DNA of 64,000 bases from Halorhabdus sp. BNX81 (GCF_029229925.1 NZ_CP107254.1:1860001-1924000); one strand, 5' to 3'; numbered from the stretch's first letter, positions 18,340-28,116 are shown. Program-made: numbers and translations. Notes: generated by a model from the sequence alone, not told the origin.

Positions 18340-19794
18340 ATGAGCGGCGAGCAAGAGCTCGGCATCACCGAGAGCAAGGAACACGCGACCGGCGAGTGGT
18401 ACGCCGAACTGGTCCAGAAGGCCGGCCTGGCCGACTACGCCCCCATGGGCGGGTTCATCGTCACCCGCCCCCGCGGGTACGCCATCTGGGAACGACTCCA
18501 GAACTACCTCGACGGCTGGTTCAAGGACACGGGCGTCCAGAACGCCTACTTCCCGCTTTTCATCCCCGAGAGCTACCTCGAGAAGGAGAAGGACATCGTC
18601 GAGGGGTTCGACCCCGAAGTCGCGTGGGTCACCCAGGGTGGCTACGAGGAACTCGAGGAGCGCCTCGCCGTCCGGCCCACCAGCGAGAGCATCATCACAC
18701 CCTTCCTTGCCCAGTGGACCCGCTCCCATCGCGATCTCCCGATCCGCGTCAACCAGTGGTGTAGCGTCGTCCGGTGGGAAGCCACCGAGACCAAGCCGTT
18801 CTTCCGGACGAAGGAGTTCCTCTGGCAGGAGGGCCACACCGCCCATCACGACGAGGAAGACGCCGTCGAGGAGATGGAGACCCGCCTCGGGCAGTACGAA
18901 CGCCTCTACGAGGACGTCCTGGCGATGCCGGTGCTTTCGGGGCGCAAGCCCGACCACGACAAGTTCCCCGGCGCGCACACGACGACGACCGTCGAGGCGC
19001 TGATGCCCGACGGCAAGTCAGTCCAGGGCGGGACCTCCCACTATCTCGGGACCTCCTTCGCGGAAGCCTACGACGTGACCTACGTCGACGAGGACGAGGA
19101 AGTGAAGACCGCCCACACGACCTCCTGGGGGCTGTCCTGGCGGGCGCTGGGCGCGCTGTTCATGACCCACAGCGACGACCAGGGACTCGTTCTGCCGCCG
19201 ACGCTCGCCGAGACGCAGGTCGTCATCGTCCCGATCTGGGACGAGGACAGCAAGGACGACGTCCTCGCATACGCCGAGGACGTCGAGGCCGATCTCAAGG
19301 AAGCGGGCGTCCGGGTCGAACTCGACGACCGCGATCACCGCAATCCCGGGTTCAAGTACAACGAACACGAGCTCAACGGCGTCCCGCTCCGGATCGAGAT
19401 CGGCTCCTACGAGGTCGAAGACGACGAACTCACGCTCGTCCATCGCCCCGACGGCGAGGAAATCACGGTTGATCGGGATGGCGTCGCCGAGACCGTCGAG
19501 GACCATCTGGACACAATCTTCGCGAAACTGTACGCCAGCGCCGAGGAGACCCTGGAAGGGGAAATCCGTGAGGCCGAATCGCGCGAGGAGATCCTCGGCA
19601 CCATCGGCCAGCACGGCGGCTACGTCAAGTGTGGCTGGTGTGGCGACGAGGACTGCGAGGAGCCGATCAAGGACGCCATCGCCGCCGAGATCGTGATGGT
19701 TCCCAAAGATCGCGACGAGGAACCGATCCACGACGAGTGCGCCATCTGTGGCGACGAGGCCGAGGAGACCGCATACTTCGCCAAAACCTACTGA
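18340..19794 (+). CDS. proS: Prolyl-tRNA synthetase, archaeal/eukaryotic type
   Basis: Charges tRNA(Pro) with proline. The 484-aa class II synthetase shows motif 2 (RWEATETKPFFRTKEFLWQEGHT, at about residues 145-167) and motif 3 in the SWGLSWRALGA region. An anticodon-binding domain follows (about 285-400). The C-terminal zinc domain has CGWCGDEDC and a second Cys pair in CAIC, a feature of the archaeal form. Termination at TAY-like residues (AKTY) matches the family. ATG 18340 is the natural start. A T5 run follows 4-8 nt after the stop. Confidence 0.95.
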   Translation: MSGEQELGITESKEHATGEWYAELVQKAGLADYAPMGGFIVTRPRGYAIWERLQNYLDGWFKDTGVQNAYFPLFIPESYLEKEKDIVEGFDPEVAWVTQGGYEELEERLAVRPTSESIITPFLAQWTRSHRDLPIRVNQWCSVVRWEATETKPFFRTKEFLWQEGHTAHHDEEDAVEEMETRLGQYERLYEDVLAMPVLSGRKPDHDKFPGAHTTTTVEALMPDGKSVQGGTSHYLGTSFAEAYDVTYVDEDEEVKTAHTTSWGLSWRALGALFMTHSDDQGLVLPPTLAETQVVIVPIWDEDSKDDVLAYAEDVEADLKEAGVRVELDDRDHRNPGFKYNEHELNGVPLRIEIGSYEVEDDELTLVHRPDGEEITVDRDGVAETVEDHLDTIFAKLYASAEETLEGEIREAESREEILGTIGQHGGYVKCGWCGDEDCEEPIKDAIAAEIVMVPKDRDEEPIHDECAICGDEAEETAYFAKTY

Positions 19795-20239
19795 AGACCA
19801 TCTTTTTCATCGTCGGGTGTCCTCGCGCCCATCGGGCGCTGCGGGCACCACTCCTCGAAAAACATGGGTGAAAAAGGCTGAAGCCTCACTCCGTTCGGCT
19901 TCAGTGAATCGCGCTCGCTGGCTCGCGGTTTCTTCTCGCGGGCGCGAAGCGCCCGCTCGAATGGTCCGCGGAACTTCGTTCCGCGCTATCACCGCTCGTC
20001 CTACCGAGGTCGCTTCGCGACCTCGCCACGCTCGCGCGAATGCTTGTCCGCATGTAGCTACTCATTCCACATCACAAAACAGGTTCACCAAAACGCGATA
20101 TAATACAAGGAGTTTTCGCACCTGTGCTTTACTTTCCCGAACCGCTCAGTACAGAATGTAGCTGTAACGTTCTGGGAGTGTCTACTTCGTGTCTTTCTAA
20201 CCATAAGAATTTTCGGTACATTCTGAATAGATTGGCACA
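19795..20239. other. Non-coding gap of 445 bp rich in short perfect hairpins
   Basis: No plausible gene was found here. After a T5 run (19803-19807) the DNA holds five inverted repeats: GCGCCC/GGGCGC (19825-19839), TGAAGCC/GGCTTCA (19879-19903) and three with 8-bp arms and a 3-nt GAA or TTC loop (19938-19956, 19967-19985, 20006-20024). The last part (about 20045-20239) is AT-richer and probably carries the promoter of the lipoprotein gene. Confidence 0.7.
19938..20024. repeat. Cluster of three perfect 8-bp-arm hairpins
   Basis: GCGGGCGC-GAA-GCGCCCGC (19938-19956), CGCGGAAC-TTC-GTTCCGCG (19967-19985) and GAGGTCGC-TTC-GCGACCTC (20006-20024) are perfect palindromes with a GAA/TTC centre, spaced 10-20 bp apart. 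Hairpins of this kind are seen in haloarchaeal non-coding DNA, but no role is established from the sequence. Confidence 0.75.
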
Positions 20240-20728
20240 ATGGCCCCTACCCGCCGCCAAACAATTGGTCTGGTGTCTGCTGCAGCAGTTTCGGTCGTAG
20301 GAGGGTGCTCGGCTATAGGCGGTAACAACGAGAAGGCGAGGGAGAAGAGCTTGCTTCAACCGGGTGTGATCGGATACGCGAATCTCGACGACTCTCCACA
20401 TACCCTCGACCTCGTCGTTTCGATTCAGGGGGAAGTCGAATATTGGGAAACGCTTGAACTAGCATCCGTCGAGCAAGCGGAATCAGAACACACGAATGGG
20501 ACGCTCGGCATATCGTACCCAGCGAAACCTGTCGAGTACACTGTTCTCGCGCGGCTGGACGGAACAGAGACGGCCCAAACCACGTCTAGGGCAGGCATCC
20601 ATTGGAGCCACCAACATACCGTCGAGAACCCGAACTGTACGAGAGTTCGCGTCTTGATCCAAACATCGGCTGAACTTGAAGTAGAGAACTGGGAGCCAGA
20701 GCCAGAAGCCTCTTTATGTAGCGACTAA
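20240..20728 (+). CDS. Secreted Tat-type lipoprotein of unknown function
   Basis: A 162-aa protein with a twin-arginine signal (RR at residues 5-6), a short hydrophobic core and a lipobox-like GGC with Cys at 23, so it is probably exported folded and lipid-anchored. The mature part contains an immunoglobulin-like beta pattern (YANLDDSPHTLDLVV) and two C-terminal cysteines. The gene is visibly AT-richer than its neighbours and sits between a hairpin-rich gap and another non-coding stretch, hinting at later acquisition. No substrate or partner is suggested. Confidence 0.75.
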   Translation: MAPTRRQTIGLVSAAAVSVVGGCSAIGGNNEKAREKSLLQPGVIGYANLDDSPHTLDLVVSIQGEVEYWETLELASVEQAESEHTNGTLGISYPAKPVEYTVLARLDGTETAQTTSRAGIHWSHQHTVENPNCTRVRVLIQTSAELEVENWEPEPEASLCSD

Positions 20729-20880
20729 GTTCGTCTGGAAGTCTGCTTGCAACTAAGCACCTCAGCAAATCGGTAGGCGAGCACACGCACTGAGCAGATA
20801 TTCACTTCTAGCCGTCCTGAAAACAACACCCTGTGAGCTGTTTTTATGACATCCTGGTCATTCCCCCACCAAATCGATGG

Positions 20881-21792
20881 TCACTCGACGACCTCGACGT
20901 CGAACATGCTTCGCCAGCGATAGCGCCGCCCGCCCCAGACGAACGTGCGGCGACCCAGTGCGTACGCGAACAGCGGGAGATTCACCACCGTCGCCGGTAC
21001 CGCGAGCAGGAACGTCCACCGGCGGATGCCGAAAGCCGCGTAGACGAGGCCATAGGACAGTGTCACTCCGACGGTCGTGAGTACCGGATACAGGACGAGG
21101 AGCGCGGTGAGGGCAAACAATGCGAGGGCGTTGAACACAGTGATACCCGGGCCGTGGAACCGGACGATCTTGATGAATCGGACGAACCGTTCGAGAGACT
21201 CATCGATCGTGCCGCCGGCCGAAACCTCATGAACCCGTCGTATCGAGGTCACGTCCAGATGCTCGTCCAGCGTTCCATCGTCGCTAATCGTCCGGGTCAG
21301 GTCCGCCCGGAAGGCGTCGACTTCGAGATCACCACGCTCGAAGATCACGCTCCCACTCCAGGGGATATCGGCCGCCCATGTCGTGAGTGTGCCGCCAAAG
21401 ACGTTGGTGGGTTCGAGCAACACCGAAAGCGCGTCGCGTCCGCGGAAGAAGGGGACCTCCGAGACCGGGCCCTGGCGGTCGTAGTCGGCCGAGAGTTGGT
21501 CCAGCCAGTCCGGCGGATGCTCGAAGTCGTCGTCCGTCCAGACGATCCGATCGTGGCGGGCTCGTTCCATGCCGACATCGATCGCGTTGGCCTTGCCCGA
21601 GCAGCCATCGGGGTCGCCTGCGGGGATCACCGACACTGACGGAGGGAGGCCTGTTTGCTTTGCAACTGGATCGCTCTCGTGATCGGGGAGAACCAGGAGT
21701 TCGTCGTCGTCCCGGAGTTGCTCGGCCACCTGCCGGCAGGCTGGCGTCCAAGTCGTCGTCGGTAGCAGGACCGAAACCGGCGGTCGCTCCAT
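20881..21792 (-). CDS. Membrane-bound glycosyltransferase family 2
   Basis: A 303-aa enzyme predicted to transfer a sugar from an activated donor at the inner face of the membrane. The GT-A domain covers about residues 1-200 with a SGKANAID segment and the DXD-type motif WTDDDFEHP. A later catalytic segment is near SGSVIFERGDLE. Two or three membrane helices follow (about 215-285), as in ceramide glucosyltransferase-like proteins. ATG 21792 is chosen over a TTG three codons upstream. It is isolated from other glycan genes, so the acceptor is unknown. Confidence 0.82.
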   Translation of the reverse strand: MERPPVSVLLPTTTWTPACRQVAEQLRDDDELLVLPDHESDPVAKQTGLPPSVSVIPAGDPDGCSGKANAIDVGMERARHDRIVWTDDDFEHPPDWLDQLSADYDRQGPVSEVPFFRGRDALSVLLEPTNVFGGTLTTWAADIPWSGSVIFERGDLEVDAFRADLTRTISDDGTLDEHLDVTSIRRVHEVSAGGTIDESLERFVRFIKIVRFHGPGITVFNALALFALTALLVLYPVLTTVGVTLSYGLVYAAFGIRRWTFLLAVPATVVNLPLFAYALGRRTFVWGGRRYRWRSMFDVEVVE

Positions 21793-21815
21793 GGTCGACA
21801 AACAGCGCCCTCCTG

Positions 21816-22952
21816 TCAGAAGCTACTGGAAGCGTCACGCTCTGCCGGTTGATCTCCCTCCGCCAGCATGGTCTCGATCGTCTCGACCAGCACGTCCACC
21901 GCCCGCAGAACGTCCTGCCGGTCGACGTACTCCCGCGGCGAGTGAGCGACCGGCCCCTCGTCGTCAGCCAGCACGCCCGGACCGAAGACAACCGTCGGGG
22001 CGAGTTTGGCAAACTGGGCGGCCTCCGTCGCCGCGCCGAAGGGGCGCACGCTCCCGCCGCTCGCGTCCCGCAGAACTTCGACGATTTGAGCGGCCGGGTC
22101 CGTCTCGAACGCCTCAGGGAACGGCGTGTCCGGGCGGACGAGGGAGACGTCGACACCGATCTCGTCGGGAAGCGACTTCCGGAGGTGAGCCTCCAAAGAG
22201 GCGGGGAATTCCTCGCTGCGCTCGGGCGGGACGCTTCGGCGGTCGAAGGTGAGCGTCACCTCGGCCGGGATCTGGTTCGGGGCCTCGCCACCCTCGACCA
22301 TCGTCGGCGTCAATGTCGGCGATCCAAGTGTGTCGTGGGTGTCGATACCGTGGGCTTCATCGTAGCGATCCATCGCCTCGATAGTCGGGCCGATCGCTCG
22401 AACGGCATTGGTTCCGTCGCTTGGATCGCTGGCGTGGGCGCTCTCGCCGGTGAGGGTGATCTGGCCCTCGAACTGTCCGCGAGCGGCATAACAGATGTCC
22501 AGGTCCGTCGGCTCGCCGACGATCGCCGCGTCGAGGTCGGCATCGAGCGTTTCGACGAGGTGGGCCGCGCCGGTCTGGGTCGTCTCCTCGTCGGGCGTGA
22601 TCGCCAGCGTCACGCGCCCGTCGCCGATTTCGGCGCGGAGGAAGGCCCCGACCATCGCCGCCAGCGGCCCCTTCGCGTCGCAAGCCCCTCGCCCCCGGAC
22701 AATATCGCCGTCGCGCTCGAACGGGACGTGTGGCGGAACCGTGTCGAGGTGGGTGTTGAGCAGGAGATGGGAAGTGCCGTCAGTCTCATCACTGCCGCTC
22801 CGGTGGGCGATAACGTTGCCAACCCCATCGACGCGGACACTCACACCTGCGTCTTCGAGTACGTCGACGAGCAGTGTCTGCATCGCATCGACCGACTCCT
22901 GGGATTCGGTCCGGACTGCCTGCTCGTGGAAATCCAGAATGTCAAACGCCAT
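21816..22952 (-). CDS. dapE: M20 family metallopeptidase, probable succinyl-diaminopimelate desuccinylase
   Basis: A 378-aa di-zinc amidohydrolase. Metal ligands are visible in NTHLDTVPP, GACDAKG and the catalytic pair PDEETTQ, and the dimerisation (lid) domain covers about residues 165-280. Its start overlaps the lysA stop (TGATG), so the two are cotranscribed. That neighbour argues for a role in the diaminopimelate route to lysine, removing succinate from N-succinyl-LL-diaminopimelate. On sequence alone ArgE or another M20 acylase would also fit. ATG 22952 is preferred to the GTG one codon earlier. Confidence 0.82.
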   Translation of the reverse strand: MAFDILDFHEQAVRTESQESVDAMQTLLVDVLEDAGVSVRVDGVGNVIAHRSGSDETDGTSHLLLNTHLDTVPPHVPFERDGDIVRGRGACDAKGPLAAMVGAFLRAEIGDGRVTLAITPDEETTQTGAAHLVETLDADLDAAIVGEPTDLDICYAARGQFEGQITLTGESAHASDPSDGTNAVRAIGPTIEAMDRYDEAHGIDTHDTLGSPTLTPTMVEGGEAPNQIPAEVTLTFDRRSVPPERSEEFPASLEAHLRKSLPDEIGVDVSLVRPDTPFPEAFETDPAAQIVEVLRDASGGSVRPFGAATEAAQFAKLAPTVVFGPGVLADDEGPVAHSPREYVDRQDVLRAVDVLVETIETMLAEGDQPAERDASSSF

Positions 22953-24211
22953 CACTCACGCTCCGCATCGGGCACGCCGGCCGTCTCGTCCTCGACTCGC
23001 GTGACGTCGGCCATCGTCTCCCGGCGACGAACAATGCGTGCGCCGTCGCCCTCGATCGCGACCTCTGCAGGCCGGGGCTGGGAGTGGAAATTGTTCGCGA
23101 GTTCGTAGCCATAGGCACCGGCGTTGCCGATCGCGAGGATGTCCTCGCGTTCGGGTCGAGCGATCGGCCGGTCGGTCGCGAAGACGTCCGCGCTGGTACA
23201 GCAGGGGCCGCCGACGGAGACTGCCTCGTCCGCCCGATCCGGCGCGGAGACGTTCCGGATCGGATGGTAGGAATCGAACATCGCCGGCCGGATCAGCGTC
23301 GACAGCGAGGCATCGACGCCGACGACAGTCGTCTCGGGGGCTTCCTTGACCGTGTTGACCCTCGTGAGGATCAACTCGGCGTCGGCGACGACGTATCGCC
23401 CGGGTTCGAACTTCATCGTCGCGTCGAGGTTGCCCACCGCCCCCCGGACCGTCTCGGCGACGGCTTCGATGTCGAGCGGTGGTTCGTCCTCGCGATACGG
23501 GACGCCGAACCCGCCGCCGAAGTCGACGAACTCCAAGTCGCCGTCGCCGACCTCCCGCGCCAGGTCCGCAACTTTGCCGAGTGCGTGGGCGTGCTCGTCG
23601 ACTTCGCCCGTCAGGACGCCGCTGCCGACGTGGGCGTGCAGACCAACCAGATCGAATCGCTCCCGGAGATCGGCAGCGAGATCGGGGACGCGCTCGGCCG
23701 GGATCCCGAACTTCGCGTCCTTGCCCGTCGCGACCTTCTCGTGATGGCCGGTCCCGATCCCGGGATTGATCCGGATGGCAACGCGGCCGTCGTAGCCGCG
23801 CGCTTGGAGGCGGTCAAACGTGTCCCGAGCGCCGCCGGTGATCGTCAGCCCGGGGTACTCGTCGGCGAGTTCGACAGCGTAGTCAAGGTCCGCGGCGGGC
23901 GGGTTGACGGCCGTGTACTGGAGCGTGTTGGGATCAGCGCCGGCCTCGATCGCCCGCTGTAACTCCCCGCGGGCAGCACACTCGATGTCGGCACCGACGT
24001 CGATCAATGCAGAGAGGACAGCCCGGCCGGTGTGTGCCTTCGCGGCGTACATTACCTCGGCATCCGGGAACGCGGCGTCGAACCGGCGGTAATTTGCCTG
24101 GACGCGTCCGGTCTCAAGGACGTACAGTGGGGTCTCGTACTCGGCAGCGAGAGCGAGTAACTGCTCGTGATCCCAGTCGGCGAGGCGACGAACCGGCGGC
24201 GAGTGACTCAT
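22952..24211 (-). CDS. lysA: Diaminopimelate decarboxylase
   Basis: Pyridoxal-phosphate enzyme that makes L-lysine from meso-diaminopimelate. The 419-aa protein carries the PLP lysine in MYAAKAHTG, the HAHVGSG segment, the glycine-rich phosphate loop GGGFGVPY, EPGRYVV, the active-site Cys in CCTSADVF and a C-terminal NNFHSQPRP. ATG 24211 starts the conserved MSHSPPVRRL sequence. It is the first gene of a tight pair with dapE. Other dap genes are not in the window. Confidence 0.92.
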   Translation of the reverse strand: MSHSPPVRRLADWDHEQLLALAAEYETPLYVLETGRVQANYRRFDAAFPDAEVMYAAKAHTGRAVLSALIDVGADIECAARGELQRAIEAGADPNTLQYTAVNPPAADLDYAVELADEYPGLTITGGARDTFDRLQARGYDGRVAIRINPGIGTGHHEKVATGKDAKFGIPAERVPDLAADLRERFDLVGLHAHVGSGVLTGEVDEHAHALGKVADLAREVGDGDLEFVDFGGGFGVPYREDEPPLDIEAVAETVRGAVGNLDATMKFEPGRYVVADAELILTRVNTVKEAPETTVVGVDASLSTLIRPAMFDSYHPIRNVSAPDRADEAVSVGGPCCTSADVFATDRPIARPEREDILAIGNAGAYGYELANNFHSQPRPAEVAIEGDGARIVRRRETMADVTRVEDETAGVPDAERE

Positions 24212-24289
24212 TACTTGCCAGACGGGTTCGGCGGCTAACAAGCGTTCCGTTTCCTGAAAGGGCAGCGGGAAGGTTCTAGCAGGAGCCGC

Positions 24290-24457
24290 CTATTCGTCGC
24301 CGACGAACACTGTCTCCAGACGGTTCCCGCAGTCCGGACAGCAAAACGTCTGCCACTTTGTTGGATCGAGTCCGCCCATCGTCTCCGTACGGATCACGTC
24401 TTCGCGGACGACTGATTGCTCACAGGTCTCACAGTAGAAGGACTCGTCGTCAGTCAT
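24290..24457 (-). CDS. Small zinc-ribbon protein
   Basis: A 55-aa protein read as MTDDESFYCETCEQSVV with a C-terminal CCPDCGNRLE. Two CXXC knuckles (C9/C12 and C40/C43) indicate a single zinc ribbon. The frame is uninterrupted from ATG 24457 to TAG 24290, and its acidic composition fits haloarchaeal proteins. It lies between lysA and secD on the same strand but is probably separate. Small zinc-ribbon proteins like this are common in haloarchaea and mostly uncharacterised. Confidence 0.68.
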   Translation of the reverse strand: MTDDESFYCETCEQSVVREDVIRTETMGGLDPTKWQTFCCPDCGNRLETVFVGDE

Positions 24458-24500
24458 TAGTCATCGTAGGTGTCCCGTCGGAAAAAGGTCGCCGGCTTCG

Positions 24501-26033
24501 TTACTCGTCGAGGACGAGCCGGCGGAGGAAGTTCCCGTACGCTGGCCGGGTGACCAGGACCCCGATCAGCACACCGACGATGGTGATGATGGCGAACCCA
24601 CTCAGATCACCGAGGCCAAGCACGGTCAGTGGGCTCATCGCGATGATCGTGGTCGCCGCGGCCGCCCCGATGACCCAGAACGCCTTCCGGAATCGGTTCT
24701 GGAACACCCGATCGGTGGCGATCTCCTCGCGCTGAAGGATCTCGTCGGCGATGATGATGAGGTCGTCGGCCCCGGTCCCGATGACCGCGATGAACCCGGC
24801 GATGTGAGAGAGATTCAACGGATACTGGACGAGCGCGACGAAGCCGAGGAGGACGAACACCTCCGACATCGCGGTGACGATCATCGGCAGCGCCACGCGA
24901 ACGTCCTGATACCGGAGGAAGATCATCCCACTGACGGCCAGAACGGCCATGATCCCCGTGATCAGGGAGTCAGTCCGGAACTGCTGGCCGAGCGCCGGTT
25001 CAAGTTCCTGATAGTTCGCGTTCTCGAAGTCGAGGGGTGCGGGGAGACGGCCGGCTCGAAGGCTGATTTCGAGGTCTTTCGCCTGGGTCATGTTCTCTCC
25101 GGTGGTCATTCTGAACGACGGATCGGTGGCGAACCCACCCGAAGCGAACGACCTGCCGAGATCCCCATCCACACCGCCAGAGAAGACGATTTCTCCGTTG
25201 AGTGTCGTAACCAGGCAATAGTCGTCGACCGCGGAAACGTTCGTGATCTGCGACCGATCGTAGCCACAGTTGCGATCCTGGTTGAAGCCGTACTCGGTCA
25301 TCTCCTGCTGGAACCGTTCGGCGACGTCATCGTTGATCGTCACCGGGACGAAAGCTTCTGTTCCATCGGCCACTTCCCGTTCCTGTGCTGTCCCGATCCG
25401 TCCGAACTCGTCCTGGCCCAGTACCTGTGACGGAACGAACGATCCGTTTTCGTCCGGATGAACCGCGTAGACACGGACGATCCCGCGCTCGTTGAGGAGT
25501 GACTGAAGTTCCTCCCGATCGCGATCCGGCGCAGTGATCGAGATGAGGTTCCCCTCGATCGCGTTGAGTCTCGAGACGCTCCCGCCACTGAGTGCGGATT
25601 CAGTGATCTTGTCCCTGATGACCTTCACCATGCGCTCGCGAGTCTCGGACGTGACGCCGTCGCGAACCGTCCCGGGCTGGTAGCCCTCGGCGACGAGGGC
25701 GTCACGTAGTTGGTCGTGGGTGACGTTTTTGGTGAAGACTTCCACAGTCTTCGTCGCCGCGGAGACCCTGACATCTGCTGGATCAGCCGACAGCGACTCA
25801 GTGACGTTCGCTGCGAGGGCGTTCTCGCGCTCGAAGGTGACGTTGACGTCCTCGGCCGTGATCCCGACAGCAGGGGCCTGAATGCTGGTCCCGCCGTCGA
25901 GTTGAATCCCGTACTGGAGGTTGGTGATACCGCCATCGTCTGCGCCACCGGTGACGGGAGCGAACAGGGCAACGGCACTCCCGAGGACGAACACGACCAG
26001 CAGGACGATCCGCCAGTTCTCGCGAACGTTCAT
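24501..26033 (-). CDS. secD: Protein-export membrane protein SecD
   Basis: Subunit of the SecDF complex that uses the proton gradient to help pull proteins through the Sec channel. The 510-aa protein has one N-terminal helix (about 10-27), a large extracytoplasmic domain beginning with LQYGIQLDGGTSIQ, and five C-terminal helices (about 345-500) with the family motif FIAVIGTGADDLIIIADE. The start codon overlaps the secF stop by 4 bp (ATGA), so the order is secF then secD in one operon. Confidence 0.94.
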   Translation of the reverse strand: MNVRENWRIVLLVVFVLGSAVALFAPVTGGADDGGITNLQYGIQLDGGTSIQAPAVGITAEDVNVTFERENALAANVTESLSADPADVRVSAATKTVEVFTKNVTHDQLRDALVAEGYQPGTVRDGVTSETRERMVKVIRDKITESALSGGSVSRLNAIEGNLISITAPDRDREELQSLLNERGIVRVYAVHPDENGSFVPSQVLGQDEFGRIGTAQEREVADGTEAFVPVTINDDVAERFQQEMTEYGFNQDRNCGYDRSQITNVSAVDDYCLVTTLNGEIVFSGGVDGDLGRSFASGGFATDPSFRMTTGENMTQAKDLEISLRAGRLPAPLDFENANYQELEPALGQQFRTDSLITGIMAVLAVSGMIFLRYQDVRVALPMIVTAMSEVFVLLGFVALVQYPLNLSHIAGFIAVIGTGADDLIIIADEILQREEIATDRVFQNRFRKAFWVIGAAAATTIIAMSPLTVLGLGDLSGFAIITIVGVLIGVLVTRPAYGNFLRRLVLDE

Positions 26034-26893
26034 CGGTTCACCCCGTGGAATTTATACCAGCGAAGCAGACTCAAGTTGAGCATGTAGGTGTTCATCAGGT
26101 CGACGCTCAGGCCCAAAACGAGCACGATGCCGATCTGAGCCATGATCTGGATGCCGAACAGCGTCGCCATGATGGCCATGACGGCCATGGCCACGATCGA
26201 GGTCAGCGTCATCGTCACACCGGTCTGCATCGCGGCGTACGTACTCTCGTAGAACTCACCACGCCGTCGGAGGATGTGATTGTTCAACAGGATGTCCGAG
26301 TCGACGCTGTACCCGATCAACATGAGGAGGCCGGCGACAGTCCCGAGCGAGAGTTTGACCTGGAAGAGACTTAAGACGGCAAGCGGAATCACCAGGTCGG
26401 AGAACGCGGAAATGACGATCGCGATACTCGGGACGAACGTCCGAAAGAGTGCGAACGCCAGAACGCTCATGCCGAGGAACGCGATCGCGATGCCGATGAG
26501 AGCGACCCGCATACTGTCGGCGCCAAAGGACGCCGGTGTCTGCCCACTCGACGAGACGTTTATCTGTGCTGCCGTCGCTTGCTGCTTCAATTCGGTGATG
26601 TTCGCCCCGCTGTCGAACGTGAGGCGATAGCCGTTCTCCTGACGCACGAGCCCCTGGACAGACTCAGGCTCGGGTGAAAAGGTCGTCAGAATGTCGGACG
26701 ACGGCATATCCGTCTGGACGGTCATCTGTGACCCGCCGGTGAAATCGATCCCGAGTGCGACTGGCGACCCAGTCGCCGCCCACGCCCCGATCAACACGGC
26801 GAGCGCGAGCGCCAGCACCGCCAGCGGGACAGCTGCGAGCTGACGGTTGGAATACTTCGTATAATCGACTTCCGGTACCTCGAACTCTACCAT
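26030..26893 (-). CDS. secF: Protein-export membrane protein SecF
   Basis: Partner of SecD in protein export. The 287-aa protein has six membrane helices, the family motif GIDFTGGS after helix 1 and LMLIGYSVDSDILLNN in the RND-like core. Of two ATG codons (26899 and 26893) the inner one is preferred, since a TATA-like GAATAAGC element (26917-26924) lies about 27 bp upstream of it. It heads the secF-secD operon. Confidence 0.94.
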   Translation of the reverse strand: MVEFEVPEVDYTKYSNRQLAAVPLAVLALALAVLIGAWAATGSPVALGIDFTGGSQMTVQTDMPSSDILTTFSPEPESVQGLVRQENGYRLTFDSGANITELKQQATAAQINVSSSGQTPASFGADSMRVALIGIAIAFLGMSVLAFALFRTFVPSIAIVISAFSDLVIPLAVLSLFQVKLSLGTVAGLLMLIGYSVDSDILLNNHILRRRGEFYESTYAAMQTGVTMTLTSIVAMAVMAIMATLFGIQIMAQIGIVLVLGLSVDLMNTYMLNLSLLRWYKFHGVNR

Positions 26894-27015
26894 GACCATG
26901 CGTGTGGCACGGGCCTGAATAAGCCTTCCTAAAAGCCAGTAGCGTCACACCGGCCGGTCGAGTTAAGCGAGACACGATGGGCTTTTAGGGCTGGTTCCCC
27001 TGTGATAGTGGCGGC

Positions 27016-28080
27016 ATGAAAGACCTCACGACAGGGCGTTCCTACGGGGACGTGTTGCTCGTCCCACAGCGCTCGCCGGTCGACAGTCGCGACGACGTGG
27101 ACCTCTCGACGCCGCTCACACCCGACATCGAACTCGAGCGCCCACTCCTGAGTGCGCCCATGGACACCGTGACCGAACGCGAGACGGCGACCGCCCTCTC
27201 GGCGGCCGGTGGGTTCGGGACGATCCACCGGTTCCTCGCGATCGACGAACAGGTGGCCGAAGTGCGGGCGGTCGTCGAAGCCGGCGAGCGCGTCGGTGCG
27301 GCCGTCGGCATCGCCGATGGCTACCTCGAACGGACCGAACGGGCGCTCGAAGCCGGGGCCGACGCGATCGTTCTGGATGTCGCCCACGCCCACCTCGAAC
27401 GCGCGCTTGCGGCAGTCGAGACGCTCGTCGACGAATACGACCCCGCGAACCTTATCGTCGGCAACGTCGCGACACCCGAGGGCGTCCGTGATCTCTACGC
27501 GGCAGGAGCCGACACCGTCAAGGTCGGTATCGGCCCCGGCTCGCACTGTACGACCCGGCGCGTCGCTGGGGCTGGCGTCCCACAACTCACCGCAGTCGAC
27601 CAATGTGCGGACGCCGCCGAGGACCTCGACGTGCCAGTCATCGCTGATGGCGGCATCCAGAGCTCCGGCGACGCAGTCAAGGCGCTGATGGCCGGCGCGG
27701 ACACGGTCATGCTCGGACGATTGTTCGCCGGGACAGCCGAGGCCCCGGGCGACGTCGTCGAGATCGAGGGCGACCAGTACAAGCGCTCGCGGGGCATGGC
27801 GACGACGGCCGCCAACGAGGCCCGGACGGACAAGGACGGCGCAGCGGCGGACGCCGATGAGGGCGTCGAGGGACTGACGCCATACAGCGGCGACCTCGCT
27901 GACGTCGCCGACCGGTTCGCTGCCGGGATCCGGTCCGGCCTGAGTTACTGTGGCGGCCACACTATTCCGGAAGCACGTGCATCGGCTGAATTCATGGAGG
28001 TTGCAGCCAGCGCCCGCGAGCGCGAGGGGGCACACTTCGATCACGACTGGGAGAGCGTCGTCGGTGACGGCAGCGATTGA
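27016..28080 (+). CDS. IMP dehydrogenase/GMP reductase family protein without CBS domains
   Basis: A 354-aa TIM-barrel enzyme of purine nucleotide interconversion. The catalytic loop is [11 protein letters not shown] with Cys178, followed by the phosphate-binding [11 protein letters not shown] and GADTVMLG segments. Normal IMP dehydrogenases carry a pair of CBS domains inserted after about residue 100; here the sequence passes straight through, as in GMP reductases and some haloarchaeal GuaB paralogues. Both guanylate synthesis and GMP reduction to IMP remain possible. ATG 27016 is supported by the conserved [14 protein letters not shown] start. It is divergent from secF. Confidence 0.85.
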   Translation: MKDLTTGRSYGDVLLVPQRSPVDSRDDVDLSTPLTPDIELERPLLSAPMDTVTERETATALSAAGGFGTIHRFLAIDEQVAEVRAVVEAGERVGAAVGIADGYLERTERALEAGADAIVLDVAHAHLERALAAVETLVDEYDPANLIVGNVATPEGVRDLYAAGADTVKVGIGPGSHCTTRRVAGAGVPQLTAVDQCADAAEDLDVPVIADGGIQSSGDAVKALMAGADTVMLGRLFAGTAEAPGDVVEIEGDQYKRSRGMATTAANEARTDKDGAAADADEGVEGLTPYSGDLADVADRFAAGIRSGLSYCGGHTIPEARASAEFMEVAASAREREGAHFDHDWESVVGDGSD

Positions 28081-28116
28081 TGTAGCAGCTGCTCCGCGAC
28101 GGTCGAACAAAAGTGA

